Origin: Chloroflexota bacterium
Lineage (GTDB): Bacteria > Chloroflexota > Anaerolineae > UBA4142
Assembly (NCBI GenBank): GCA_016865935.1
Contig: VGOB01000012.1
Span: 1 to 42,925, forward strand
Reading direction: 5' to 3'
DNA length: 42,925 nucleotides
Part shown: positions 1 to 7,816 of the stretch, in pieces
How the letters are laid out: every line of letters starts with the position of its first letter
Position numbering within the stretch: position 1 is the stretch's first letter
Position numbers and translations under genes: made by a program
The notes under the pieces: generated by a model
Seen by the model: the letters and a program-made list of their open reading frames with translations, nothing else
Told to the model about the DNA's origin: nothing
Databases searched by the model: none

Positions 1-116
1 TGGAAGGCTTTCAGTTCTTTCAACAGATTCGCGACATCGCGCGGGGCGAGATTGAAACGCGGCGCCCTTGCTGAAGGTGGTGGTGTCGCTATCGAAACTC
101 GCGGGGGTAGGTTCAT
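1..116 (-). CDS. 5'-partial ORF, possibly the N-terminus of a transposase
   Basis: The first 38 codons of a gene that runs off the left edge. The ATG at 116 is preceded at a normal distance by a GGAG ribosome-binding site, and a TATAAT promoter lies further upstream (185-213), so initiation here is credible. The visible residues are proline-rich and then read APRFNLAPRDVANLLKELKAF. The end resembles, from memory, the start of IS701-type DDE transposases, where a similar helix precedes an FHxxF segment, but no catalytic residue is inside the window. It could equally be an unrelated helical protein. Existence of the gene is fairly sure; identity is a guess. Confidence 0.45.
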   Translation of the reverse strand, partial: MNLPPRVSIATPPPSARAPRFNLAPRDVANLLKELKAF

Positions 117-184
117 CGGTTGCTCCTATCGAAAGGATGGGGAGCATTCTACCACCGTTTCTGAGCGTGAAGTAACGTTGTAGT

Positions 185-213
185 ATTATACACGATGCAA
201 GAAAAAAGAACAA
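185..213 (-). promoter_or_regulatory. Sigma-70-type promoter for the left-edge ORF
   Basis: TTGTTC (208-213) and TATAAT (185-190, with an upstream TG giving an extended -10) are separated by 17 nt on the minus strand, about 70 nt before the ATG at 116. The -35 overlaps the T-rich tail of the dnaE terminator. Confidence 0.6.
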
Positions 214-232
214 AGGACGGGAAACCCGTCCT
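201..232 (-). terminator. Intrinsic terminator of dnaE
   Basis: On the minus strand an 8-bp stem (AGGACGGG / CCCGTCCT, arms 225-232 and 214-221, loop of three) is followed by a T-rich run (213 down to 201). It lies about 60 nt after the dnaE stop and before the next gene's -10. Confidence 0.75.
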
Positions 233-277
233 CTGAATACTGAATACTGAAAACTGCAACTGTTCACTGTTGACTTT
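231..277. repeat. Heptamer tract, unit like ACTGAAT
   Basis: Three to five degenerate 7-nt units (ACTGAAT, ACTGAAA and drifting copies such as CACTGTTGAC) just after dnaE. The same unit reappears at 27896-27963. Confidence 0.6.
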
Positions 278-291
278 GCGCTTTTGCCTTG

Positions 292-3200
292 TCACTGCAC
301 TTCCAATGTCCCCCACCCGCCTAGCATTTCATCCAGCGAACTTTGCACCTGCGCGTAACTCGTCGAGTGATTGGGAAAATCGAGTTGGACGACGCCTTGC
401 GGATTCGGCACGTAGAATGTAAAACGATCACGTCCGTCTGCGCTGGCTAACAGCGCGAGCAATTCGCGCATCCGGCGCAAATCCTCATCGTAATCGTTCG
501 AGCGCGCCAAAAAGATGCGCAGATGCCGCGCGGCTTGATATCGCGCCGCCGCTTCCATCACGCGCGCGGGCTCCGCAGGCGGCGCGTACATTACACCGTT
601 CCCGCCATTCCGACCGCCGACTGCCGACGGTTGACCGTTGACCGCTGATGGCTGATCGCTGACGGCTGACGGGGGATGGCTGACCGCTGATCGCTGATTG
701 CTGATCTCTGGCTCGAACGCATCTCCCGCAAACGGATCGATCTCCGCGAGTGCCGCTTCCGCTTCATCCGGCATCGCGTACTGCACAGCTGACGGCTGAC
801 CGCCGACGGCTGACCGCTGATCGCTGACCGCTGACGGCTGGGTCGCATCATCCGTCGGAATTTGATATTCCTCCGCTGAATCGCACAGCACCTGGATTTT
901 TCCGTCGCGCAATTCCACTTTGCCCTTGACGAGCAACAGCGCATCGTTGCGCCACAACTCGCGCGTCCGCTCGAACGTCTTGGGGAAGATCGTGATCTCG
1001 GTCGCGCCCGACGGATCTTCCAGCGAAACGAACGCCATCGGATCGCCTTTTTTCGTCGTGATGACGCGCACGCTCGTCACGACGCCTGCGAGCGTGATTG
1101 TTTGCCGCGCCAGCGACTCGTCGAGTTGATTCGCGAAATGCGTCACGCGATTGCTGGAATTTTTTGCCAGGCGCATCAACGGATTGTCGGAAAAATATGC
1201 GCCGGTCAATTCTTTTTCGTCCGCGAGTTTATCGCGATTCGGGACCTCGGGTTCATCCGGCAGCGTGCCAAACGTATCCGCGCCTCCCCACCCCAGCCCT
1301 CCCCCGCTTGCAGGGGAGGGAGCGGCGCCGAACATCGAAAGTTGACCGCGATCGCTCGCTTGATGCGCGGCTTGCGACGCCGCCATCATCCGATCCAACA
1401 CTTTCAACAGTTGCGACCGGCGTCCGAATTGATCCATCGCGCCGGCTTTGATCAGCGATTCGAGCGCGCGGCGATTGACCGAGCGCAGATCGACGCGGCG
1501 ACAAAAATCGTCGAGCGATTTGAACGCGCCGGCTTTTTGGCGCGCGTTGACGATCACTTCCACCGCGCCGACGCCGACATTTTTGATCGCGCTGAGCGCA
1601 AAATAAATCCCCTGGCTGTCCGGCGTGATCGTGAAATTCACGTCGCTCGCGTTCAGATTCGGCGGCAGAATTTCAATACCCTTCCGTCGCGTCTCGCTCA
1701 CGAGCTGTCCTACTTTTTCGACGTTGCCGAGTTCCGTCATCAACAACGCGGTCGTATATTCGAGCGGATAGTGCGCTTTGAGAAACGCGGTCTGGCAGGT
1801 CAACACGGCATAGTTCGCGGCATGCGCTTTGTTAAATCCATAACGCGCGAAAAATTCCACGTCATCAAAAATCTGTTCTGCGATTTCGCGCGTGATGATG
1901 CCATGTTTTTCCGCGCGCTCGACAAACCGGTCGCGCTCTTTGAGCAGTTTCTCTTTATCTTTCTTGCCGACTGCGCGGCGCAACAAGTCCGCCTCGGAAG
2001 CCGTGTACCCGGCGAGTTCCATCGCGATCTGAATGATCTGTTCCTGATACACCATGATCGCGTAGGTCTCTGCCAGAATCGGCTTGAGCGCGGGATGACG
2101 ATACTGCACTTTTTCGACGCCGTGCAGGCGGTTGATGTAGTTTGGAATGTACTCCATCGGGCCCGGACGATAGAGCGAAATCGTCGCGACGATGTGCTCG
2201 AAGCGCTGCGGCTTCATCCGAGTCAGGACTTGGCGCATCCCCGATCCTTCGACTTGGAACACGCCGGTCACGTCGCCGCGCGCCAAAAGATCGAACGCTT
2301 TCGGATCGTCCACCGGAATATTGCCCAAACCGAATTCGACGCCGTGCCGCGCTTTGATCAACTCGCACGCGCGGCGCATAATCGTCAGCGACGCGAGTCC
2401 GAGGTAATCCATTTTCAGCAAGCCGACGCGTTCGAGCCAGTTCATCTCGTACTGCACGATCGGAAAGCCGCCGGGGTTGTCGCCCTTGGTCGGACGATGC
2501 AACGGCGCGTACTCGACGATCGGTTTGTCCGCGACGACGACGCCCGCCGCGTGCGTGCCGGCATTCCGCGCCACGCCTTCGAGCAAGCGCGCGTGGTCAA
2601 TCAACTTGCGAACGTAATCGCTCTCTTCGTACGCCTGCTTGAAATCCGGAATCTTTTCGAGACAATCGTCCAGTTTGACATTCGGTCCCGTCGGCAACAG
2701 TTTGGCGACGCGATCCACTTCGCTCAACGGATAATCGAGCGCGCGTCCTACGTCGCGGATGGACGCCTTGGCTGCCAGCGTGCCAAACGTGACGATCTGC
2801 GCGACGTTATCCTTGCCGTATTTCTGAACCGTGTACTCGATCAACTCGGCGCGGCGATCATCTTGAAAGTCCAGATCGATGTCCGGCATCGAGATGCGCC
2901 CTGGGTTGAGAAAGCGTTCGAAGATCAACCGATGCTGGATCGGATCGAGGTTGGTGATCCCCGCGCAGTACGCCGCCATCGAACCGGCGGCGGAGCCGCG
3001 CACGTTGAACCAGATAGTGCGCTCGCGCGCGGCGCGCAACAAATCCCACACGATCAAAAAGTACGTGTCGAATCCCATCGCGTGAATGACGCCCAATTCA
3101 TAATCGAGTCGTTCGCGCGCGGCGGGATTGCCGTTCGGATAATATTTTCGGAATCCTTGTTCGCACAAATGCCGCAAGTACGTTTCGGCGTTGAATCCAT

Positions 3201-4065
3201 CCGGCACCGGGAACTTGGGGAGATGGTACTCTTTGAAATCGAGATCGACGTTGCAGCGTTCCGCGACGAGCAAGGTGTTCGAAAGCGCTTCGGGCACATC
3301 GCGCCATAGCGCGCGCATCTCATCGGACGATTTCAAATAATAATCGTTGCCGTCCATTCGCATCCGCTTGGAATCGGTGACGACGGTGTTGGTTTGGATG
3401 CAGAGCAAAATATCTTGCGCGCCCGCGTCTTCGGGGCGCAGATAATGCGCGTCGTTCGTCGCGACGAGCGGCAAGTTGAATTCGCGCGCGAGCGCGATCA
3501 GGTCTTTGTTGAGATTCGCAAATTCGCCGATGGCGTGTTCCTGCAATTCGACGTAGAACCGATCCTGGAACACATCGCGGAACCAGCCGAGCGCGCGCCG
3601 CGCGTCTTCGACGCGACCCTCGGCGAGGAGGCGCGGCACTTGCCCCGACGGGCAGCCGGTCGTGCAGATCAGCCCCGCGCTGTGTTGCGCGAGCAAATCG
3701 CGATCGACGCGCGGGTAATAGTAGAATCCTTCCAATTGCGCCGCCGACGCGAGTCTCAAAAGATTTTGATAGCCGACATTGTTTTCCGCAAGCAGGAGCA
3801 AGTGGTGCGAGTTGCGATCCTCTTTGGCATCGCGATCCTTCATCGAATGTTTCGCCAGGTACATTTCGACGCCGATGATCGGCTTGATTTTTTCTGCTTT
3901 GCACGCGTCGTAAAATTCGATCGCGGCGAAGAGCGCGCCGTGATCGGTGAGCGCGAGCGCGGGCTGCTGCAATTCTGCCGCGCGCTTGGCAAGGTCTTTG
4001 GGATGCGGCAACCCGTCGAGCAGACTGTATTCGCTGTGGACGTGGAGATGAACGAAATCGGACAT
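292..4065 (-). CDS. dnaE: DNA polymerase III subunit alpha
   Basis: Replicative polymerase catalytic subunit. The 1257-residue product has an N-terminal PHP domain (HLHVHSEYSLLDGL, residues 6-19), the palm with catalytic aspartates in PDIDLDFQDDRR (about 392-403) and in KMDYLGL (about 550), fingers and helix-hairpin-helix regions, a beta-clamp-binding-like motif QLSMFG near 908-913, and an OB fold (ITLAGVVTSV onward, about 1000-1075). Typical DnaE proteins are 1150-1180 residues; the excess comes from three in-frame repeat insertions after the clamp motif: a PSPASGGGLGWG segment (about 915-928) and two S/Q-rich heptad stretches (about 1075-1093 and 1117-1152). None touches the catalytic core. 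The ATG at 4065 lacks a Shine-Dalgarno; its leader is a repeat hairpin below an extended -10 promoter. Confidence 0.97.
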   Translation of the reverse strand: MSDFVHLHVHSEYSLLDGLPHPKDLAKRAAELQQPALALTDHGALFAAIEFYDACKAEKIKPIIGVEMYLAKHSMKDRDAKEDRNSHHLLLLAENNVGYQNLLRLASAAQLEGFYYYPRVDRDLLAQHSAGLICTTGCPSGQVPRLLAEGRVEDARRALGWFRDVFQDRFYVELQEHAIGEFANLNKDLIALAREFNLPLVATNDAHYLRPEDAGAQDILLCIQTNTVVTDSKRMRMDGNDYYLKSSDEMRALWRDVPEALSNTLLVAERCNVDLDFKEYHLPKFPVPDGFNAETYLRHLCEQGFRKYYPNGNPAARERLDYELGVIHAMGFDTYFLIVWDLLRAARERTIWFNVRGSAAGSMAAYCAGITNLDPIQHRLIFERFLNPGRISMPDIDLDFQDDRRAELIEYTVQKYGKDNVAQIVTFGTLAAKASIRDVGRALDYPLSEVDRVAKLLPTGPNVKLDDCLEKIPDFKQAYEESDYVRKLIDHARLLEGVARNAGTHAAGVVVADKPIVEYAPLHRPTKGDNPGGFPIVQYEMNWLERVGLLKMDYLGLASLTIMRRACELIKARHGVEFGLGNIPVDDPKAFDLLARGDVTGVFQVEGSGMRQVLTRMKPQRFEHIVATISLYRPGPMEYIPNYINRLHGVEKVQYRHPALKPILAETYAIMVYQEQIIQIAMELAGYTASEADLLRRAVGKKDKEKLLKERDRFVERAEKHGIITREIAEQIFDDVEFFARYGFNKAHAANYAVLTCQTAFLKAHYPLEYTTALLMTELGNVEKVGQLVSETRRKGIEILPPNLNASDVNFTITPDSQGIYFALSAIKNVGVGAVEVIVNARQKAGAFKSLDDFCRRVDLRSVNRRALESLIKAGAMDQFGRRSQLLKVLDRMMAASQAAHQASDRGQLSMFGAAPSPASGGGLGWGGADTFGTLPDEPEVPNRDKLADEKELTGAYFSDNPLMRLAKNSSNRVTHFANQLDESLARQTITLAGVVTSVRVITTKKGDPMAFVSLEDPSGATEITIFPKTFERTRELWRNDALLLVKGKVELRDGKIQVLCDSAEEYQIPTDDATQPSAVSDQRSAVGGQPSAVQYAMPDEAEAALAEIDPFAGDAFEPEISNQRSAVSHPPSAVSDQPSAVNGQPSAVGGRNGGNGVMYAPPAEPARVMEAAARYQAARHLRIFLARSNDYDEDLRRMRELLALLASADGRDRFTFYVPNPQGVVQLDFPNHSTSYAQVQSSLDEMLGGWGTLEVQ
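611..712. repeat. Heptamer tract inside dnaE, unit like CTGACCG / CTGATCG
   Basis: About a dozen degenerate 7-nt units in one orientation. Since 7 nt x 3 = 21 nt, the translated strand gives heptad peptides such as DQPSAVN and GQPSAVG. The frame is kept throughout. Confidence 0.85.
787..840. repeat. Second heptamer tract inside dnaE, unit CTGACGG / CTGACCG
   Basis: Seven or eight degenerate copies of the same unit family as 611-712, separated from it by about 75 nt of dnaE coding sequence. Translated as SAVSDQR / SAVGGQP-type heptads. Confidence 0.85.
1283..1320. repeat. REP-like GC-rich palindromic insertion in dnaE
   Basis: A C-rich arm (CCCTCCCCC) and a G-rich arm (GGGGAGGG) around a short GCTTGCA centre. 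In frame with dnaE it encodes SPASGGGLGWGG just after the clamp-binding motif. This C-rich/G-rich palindrome is a common interspersed repeat in many bacterial genomes. Confidence 0.7.
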
Positions 4066-4070
4066 AGGGC

Positions 4071-4150
4071 ATCAATGAGCCAATTATCCAATGTGCCAAT
4101 GAACCAAACTTTTCGTAAGAGTTTGGCTCATTGGTTCATTGACTCATTGC
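4071..4150. repeat. Hairpin-forming repeat tract in the dnaE leader
   Basis: Units of the form CAATGAGC/CCAATGTG run one way, then after TTTCGTAAG the reverse complement (AGTTTGGCTCATTGG) runs back. The two arms can pair into a long imperfect hairpin occupying almost all the space between the dnaE -10 and its start codon. Confidence 0.75.
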
Positions 4151-4152
4151 CG

Positions 4153-4161
4153 ATTATAGCA
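4153..4161 (-). promoter_or_regulatory. Extended -10 promoter for dnaE
   Basis: TGCTATAAT on the minus strand (TATAAT at 4158-4153). No good -35 is seen 17 nt upstream, as is usual for extended -10 promoters. The transcript would carry about 80 nt of repeat hairpin before the ATG. Confidence 0.55.
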
Positions 4162-4252
4162 CAGATATTCTCGCGTGGCGCGGCGAATTTGACGATGCGC
4201 CGAAATTTTAAGGGAGTGTATTTCGCGGTGAAAATCGAGCCGTCGGGCTGAC

Positions 4253-4283
4253 TTGGCGCAATCGGCGCGTCTTGTGGTATAAT
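4253..4283 (+). promoter_or_regulatory. Promoter for the HEAT-repeat gene
   Basis: A perfect TATAAT at 4278-4283 with a loose TTGGCG at 4253-4258 (19-nt spacer). The -10 overlaps the first in-frame ATG (4282), which therefore cannot be translated from this promoter; this decides the start at 4306. Confidence 0.6.
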
Positions 4284-4305
4284 GCGCGCAGGAGAACAAC
4301 GGAGA

Positions 4306-5256
4306 ATGGCTCGTCGAAAACGCGCGGTGGTGAATTTTCAAGACGCGCTGACGCATTTGCAAGCTGATCGAACGCTGCTGCCCAGCGCGCTCAGCGCGTT
4401 GTCCGGCGCGGACAAAGATCAAGCCACTGGATTCGCGCGCGTGTGGAACCGTTTGCCGGTCGAACGGCGGCGGCGCGCCGCGCAGGAACTGATCGATCTG
4501 GCGGAAAAAAACGTCGAACTGGATTTCAACGCGCTCTTTCGCCACTTGCTCGACGATCCAGACGCGCGCGTCCGCGCGAACGGCATCGAAGGTTTGTGGG
4601 AAGATGAAGACGGCGCGCTCGTCAAATCGTTCCTCGCGTTTCTGCGCGACGATCCGGACGCGGGTGTGCGCGCGGTGGCGGCGGACGCGGTGGGACGCTT
4701 TCTTTTGCTCGCGGAGTACGGTCGGCTGGCGAATCCGTCCGCCGAAACGCTGGGCGAAGTTTTGCTGGCGACCGCGCGCGATCTGGGCGAAGACCTGGAC
4801 GTGCGTTGTCACGCCGTCGAAGCGTTGGGATATTGGAGCGATGAAATCGTGCGTTCGATGATCGCGGCGGCGTATGACGATGCCGCGCCGGAATTGCGCG
4901 CGAGCGCGATCGCCGCGATGGGTCACAGCGCGGACAAGTATTGGCGCGAAACGGTCGCCAACGAATTGCAATCGCCGGACGCGCGAACGCGCTTTCACGC
5001 CGCGCGCGCCATCGGCGAACTGGAGCATCGCGACGCGACCGAAGCGTTGATCGAATTGCTGGACGATCCGGATCGCGAAGTGCAAGGCGCGGCGATCACC
5101 GCGCTGGGACAAGTTGGCGGCAAGTTGGCGCAGCGCGCGCTGGCGCACGCCGCCGAATCGGACGACGAAGTGTTGAGCGCGCTCGCCGACGACGCGCTCC
5201 AGGAATTGGAATTCAACGACAATTCGGAATTCTTGCTGTTCGATTTGAAGGAATAG
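4306..5256 (+). CDS. HEAT-repeat protein
   Basis: A 316-residue all-helical solenoid. After a basic N-terminus (MARRKRAVVNFQDAL) there are at least six degenerate HEAT units with the typical LLDDPDxxVRxxAxxALG pattern (for example LLDDPDARVRANGIEGL, LRDDPDAGVRAVAADAVG, LDDPDREVQGAAITALG). Very acidic C-terminus (EFNDNSEFLLFDLKE). Such proteins act as binding scaffolds; no partner can be read from the sequence. The start was set at 4306 because it follows GGAGA at proper spacing while an upstream ATG lies within the -10 box. It is divergent from dnaE and monocistronic, ending at a MITE-like element. Confidence 0.85.
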   Translation: MARRKRAVVNFQDALTHLQADRTLLPSALSALSGADKDQATGFARVWNRLPVERRRRAAQELIDLAEKNVELDFNALFRHLLDDPDARVRANGIEGLWEDEDGALVKSFLAFLRDDPDAGVRAVAADAVGRFLLLAEYGRLANPSAETLGEVLLATARDLGEDLDVRCHAVEALGYWSDEIVRSMIAAAYDDAAPELRASAIAAMGHSADKYWRETVANELQSPDARTRFHAARAIGELEHRDATEALIELLDDPDREVQGAAITALGQVGGKLAQRALAHAAESDDEVLSALADDALQELEFNDNSEFLLFDLKE

Positions 5257-5261
5257 TCACA

Positions 5262-5370
5262 GTAGATCACAATTCTGTCATGCTGAGCGAAGCGAAGCAT
5301 CTCGCTGGACGCAAATTGCGAGATTCTTCGGCGCGGAAACCGCGCCTCAGAATGACAATCTGTGATGTAC
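5262..5370. repeat. MITE-like palindromic repeat, copy 1
   Basis: Inner arms TGTCATGCTGAGCGAAGCGA and CCTCAGAATGACA, outer arms GTAGATCACA and TGTGATGTAC. About 109 bp, no transposase. Shares its outer arms with copy 3 (34257-34371), unlike copy 2, so copies 1 and 3 are close relatives. Confidence 0.85.
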
Positions 5371-5398
5371 CAAGTCAACCGGTCAATCATCCAACCCA

Positions 5399-6310
5399 AT
5401 GAACCTCGCCAACCTTGCCTCCATCCTGATCAACATCATCTCCCCGATCGTGTTGCTCGCGTTCACCGGATTTCTGCTCGCCCGAAAAATCGGCGTCGAA
5501 GCACGACCCTTATCGCGCACGATGTTGTATCTCTTCACGCCCGCGCTCGTTTTTTCGCTGACGTACAAAGCCCGGTTGGACGAAGAGTACGCGTCGATCG
5601 GTCTGTTCGTGGTGATCATCGCCGCGCTGATGCTGGCGCTGTGTTGGCTGCTTGCCACAATCCTGCGCTATGATCGCCTGACGACGAGCGCGTTTATGCT
5701 GGGCAGTCTGTTCGTCAACGCGGGCAATTACGGCTTGCCGCTTATGTTGTTTGCGTTTGGCGAAGAAGGATTGGTGCGCGCGGCGTTTTACTTTACGATC
5801 AACGCGATCCTCGTGCAAACGCTGGGCATTTTCGTCGCGGCGCGCGGCAAAGCGAACGCGCGCGCCGCGCTGATCAACACGCTCAAACTGCCGCTCGTCT
5901 ACGCGGTGACGCTGGGATTGATTTTCAACCTCGCGCAATTCCAGATGCCCGAGCCGTTGAGCAAGGCGATCGATCTGGCGGCGGACGCGGCGGTGCCGAC
6001 AATGCTGGTGATCCTGGGAATCGAGTTGGCGCGCGCCAAGATCGAAGATGATCGCGCGGTGATCGGGCTGGCGACGGTCGTGAAATTGATCGTCGCGCCG
6101 GTCTTGGCGTTTCTGCTCGCCGCGCTGATGGGCTTGGAAGGCGTGACGCGCGCGATTTGCATCGTCCAAGCGTCAATGCCGACGGCGGTGATGGCGACGA
6201 TTGTCGCGGTCGAATTCGACGCGCGTCCGAAATTGGTCACCGGCATCGTGTTCGCGTCCACGTTGGGAAGCATTCTCACGTTGACGATTCTGTTGGGGAT
6301 TTTGAAATGA
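5399..6310 (+). CDS. AEC (auxin efflux carrier) family transporter
   Basis: A 303-residue inner-membrane protein with about ten hydrophobic segments in two halves. Family-typical features are the N-terminal ISPIVLLAFTGFLLARKIG helix, the LFVNAGNYGLPL motif (about 102-113) in the first half and the QASMPTAVMATIVA motif (about 260-273) in the second. Bacterial AEC proteins move small organic anions such as malate or malonate; the substrate here cannot be told. The length is normal for the family. It is followed by a 4-nt ATGA overlap with an exonuclease gene, so the two are probably translationally coupled. No clear Shine-Dalgarno precedes the ATG, which lies about 28 nt after the repeat element. 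Confidence 0.85.
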   Translation: MNLANLASILINIISPIVLLAFTGFLLARKIGVEARPLSRTMLYLFTPALVFSLTYKARLDEEYASIGLFVVIIAALMLALCWLLATILRYDRLTTSAFMLGSLFVNAGNYGLPLMLFAFGEEGLVRAAFYFTINAILVQTLGIFVAARGKANARAALINTLKLPLVYAVTLGLIFNLAQFQMPEPLSKAIDLAADAAVPTMLVILGIELARAKIEDDRAVIGLATVVKLIVAPVLAFLLAALMGLEGVTRAICIVQASMPTAVMATIVAVEFDARPKLVTGIVFASTLGSILTLTILLGILK

Positions 6311-6840
6311 ACGACATTTTCTTCGATCTCGAAACGCAAAAATCGTTTCAGGAGGTGGGCGGGCGCGAGAACATCAAATTGTTGCGCGTTTCGGTCGCGG
6401 TCACATTTTCCACGGCGACGAACGCGTTCCAGTCGTACACCGAAAAAGAAGTTGCCGCGCTCGTCGCCGATTTGCAGGCGGCGGATCGCGTCATCGGTTT
6501 CAATCTGCTCAACTTCGATTATCAAGTGCTGAAAGCGTACACGGCGGAACGCTTGAACGATTTGAAAACGCTCGATCTGCTGGACGATCTGTACAACAAA
6601 CTCGGCTTTCGCGTCGGCTTGGATGCGCTGGCAAGCGCGACGCTGGGCGCGCAAAAATCGGCGGATGGACTCGCGGCGATTCGGTGGTTTCGCGAAGGCA
6701 AGCTCGAGCAACTTATCGCGTATTGCCGCGACGACGTGTCGCTCACCAAGCAGTTGTTCGAGTTCGGACGCGATAACGGGTACGTGATGTACCCGGATCG
6801 TTTCAGGCGGACGCAAAAAGTGAATGTGGCGTGGAAATAA
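6307..6840 (+). CDS. DEDDy-type 3'-5' exonuclease domain protein
   Basis: A 177-residue RNase H-fold nuclease. Exo I motif FFDLET (residues 5-10) holds the first D and E; Exo II is in VIGFNLLNFDYQVL (about 62-75, NxxxFD); Exo III is YCRDDVSLT (about 139-147), matching Y-x3-D, so all four acidic residues and the tyrosine are present. There is no polymerase or helicase domain; the whole protein is the nuclease fold, as in stand-alone PolB-like exonucleases. Expected to trim DNA or RNA 3' ends with two metal ions. The start overlaps the transporter stop (ATGA). The next gene begins a few bases downstream. Confidence 0.85.
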   Translation: MNDIFFDLETQKSFQEVGGRENIKLLRVSVAVTFSTATNAFQSYTEKEVAALVADLQAADRVIGFNLLNFDYQVLKAYTAERLNDLKTLDLLDDLYNKLGFRVGLDALASATLGAQKSADGLAAIRWFREGKLEQLIAYCRDDVSLTKQLFEFGRDNGYVMYPDRFRRTQKVNVAWK

Positions 6841-6844
6841 AGGG

Positions 6845-7792
6845 ATGCCAGAATCCACCGCCTTGCTCCCCCCCGCTTTTCTCGCCCGCCTCCCGCGCCT
6901 CGTCTCCACCGATCAACTCGACGCGGTGACGCGCGCGTTCACGCGCCGCCCCACGACGTTCCGCGTCAATCCGCTCAAGACGACGCGCGACGCGGTGCTG
7001 GCAGAATTGTCCGCGCGCGATTTTCAGGTTGACGCGGTGCCGTGGTACGCCGACGCGTTCATCCTCCGCAACAAAACCAAGCGCGAGTTGATCGACACGC
7101 CGCTGTACGCGCGCGGCGAAATCTACGTCCAGAGTCTATCGAGTATGTTGCCGCCGCTGATTCTTGATCCGCAACCGGGCGAGCGCGTGTGCGATCTCAC
7201 CGCCGCGCCCGGCGGCAAGACGACGCAAATCGCCGCGTTGATGCACAACACCGGCGAAATCGTCGCAAACGATCGCAGTAAAATCCGCCTGAGCAAGTTG
7301 GTCGCGAATTTGAAATTGCAGGGGATCGCGAACGTGCGAACGCGTCTATCGAACGGCGAGGATTTGTGGAAAAAATTTCCCGAATATTTTGATCGCGTCT
7401 TGGTGGACGCGCCGTGCAGTTTGGAGGGGCGATTCGAAGCGGGGAATCCAAAATCGTTTGGCGATTGGTCGCTCCGCAAGGTGGAATTCTTGAGCGCGAT
7501 CCAATCTCATCTCTTGCGCTCGGCGGTGACGATGACGCAACCCGGCGGCATTATCGTCTACTCGACCTGCACGCTATCGCCGGAAGAAAACGAGCGCGTC
7601 CTCGATTGGCTGTTGAAAAAAGAGCCCGACCTGGTTCAGGTCGAGCCGATTGATTTTCCGCTGGAAAATATTTTGCCGGGGATCACATCCTGGGAAGGCA
7701 AAGAATTTTCACCGCAAGCGCGAAATGCGATCCGCATTCTGCCCTCCGAATTGATGGAAGGATTTTTCGTCGCGAAACTTCGCAAACAATAA
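6845..7792 (+). CDS. RsmB/NSUN-family RNA (cytosine-5) methyltransferase
   Basis: A 315-residue SAM-dependent RNA m5C methyltransferase. It has an N-terminal substrate-recognition part (TTFRVNPLKTT), the SAM motif DLTAAPGGKTTQIA (about 120-133), motif IV DAPCSLEGRF (about 192-201) and motif VI YSTCTLSPEENE (about 240-251). Both family cysteines, in PCS and STC, are present, so it should be active. Bacterial members modify 16S rRNA (RsmB, RsmF); which base is not readable. The length fits RsmF-like core enzymes without the extra C-terminal PUA domain. The ATG at 6845 matches family N-termini best; an in-frame ATG at 6824 inside the exonuclease gene is the alternative. Confidence 0.9.
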   Translation: MPESTALLPPAFLARLPRLVSTDQLDAVTRAFTRRPTTFRVNPLKTTRDAVLAELSARDFQVDAVPWYADAFILRNKTKRELIDTPLYARGEIYVQSLSSMLPPLILDPQPGERVCDLTAAPGGKTTQIAALMHNTGEIVANDRSKIRLSKLVANLKLQGIANVRTRLSNGEDLWKKFPEYFDRVLVDAPCSLEGRFEAGNPKSFGDWSLRKVEFLSAIQSHLLRSAVTMTQPGGIIVYSTCTLSPEENERVLDWLLKKEPDLVQVEPIDFPLENILPGITSWEGKEFSPQARNAIRILPSELMEGFFVAKLRKQ

Positions 7793-7816
7793 TCGCCCCG
7801 CGCCTCGCGCTCCTCG

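Noticed and set aside
611-840. CRISPR array in the repeated region of dnaE
   Set aside because: Units are 7 nt and degenerate without unique 25-40-nt spacers, lie in a coding gene, and no cas gene is present.
1102-3309. A 735-codon plus-strand open frame opposite dnaE
   Set aside because: Shadow of the GCG-rich dnaE codons: Arg/His/Asp-rich, no family motif, no ribosome-binding site, fully antisense to an unmistakable gene.
4995-5399. Minus-strand frame containing a CHSEAR...FAQHD peptide
   Set aside because: This peptide is the translation of the MITE-like palindrome and is a well-known false protein; the DNA is a repeat and the rest is antisense to the HEAT gene.
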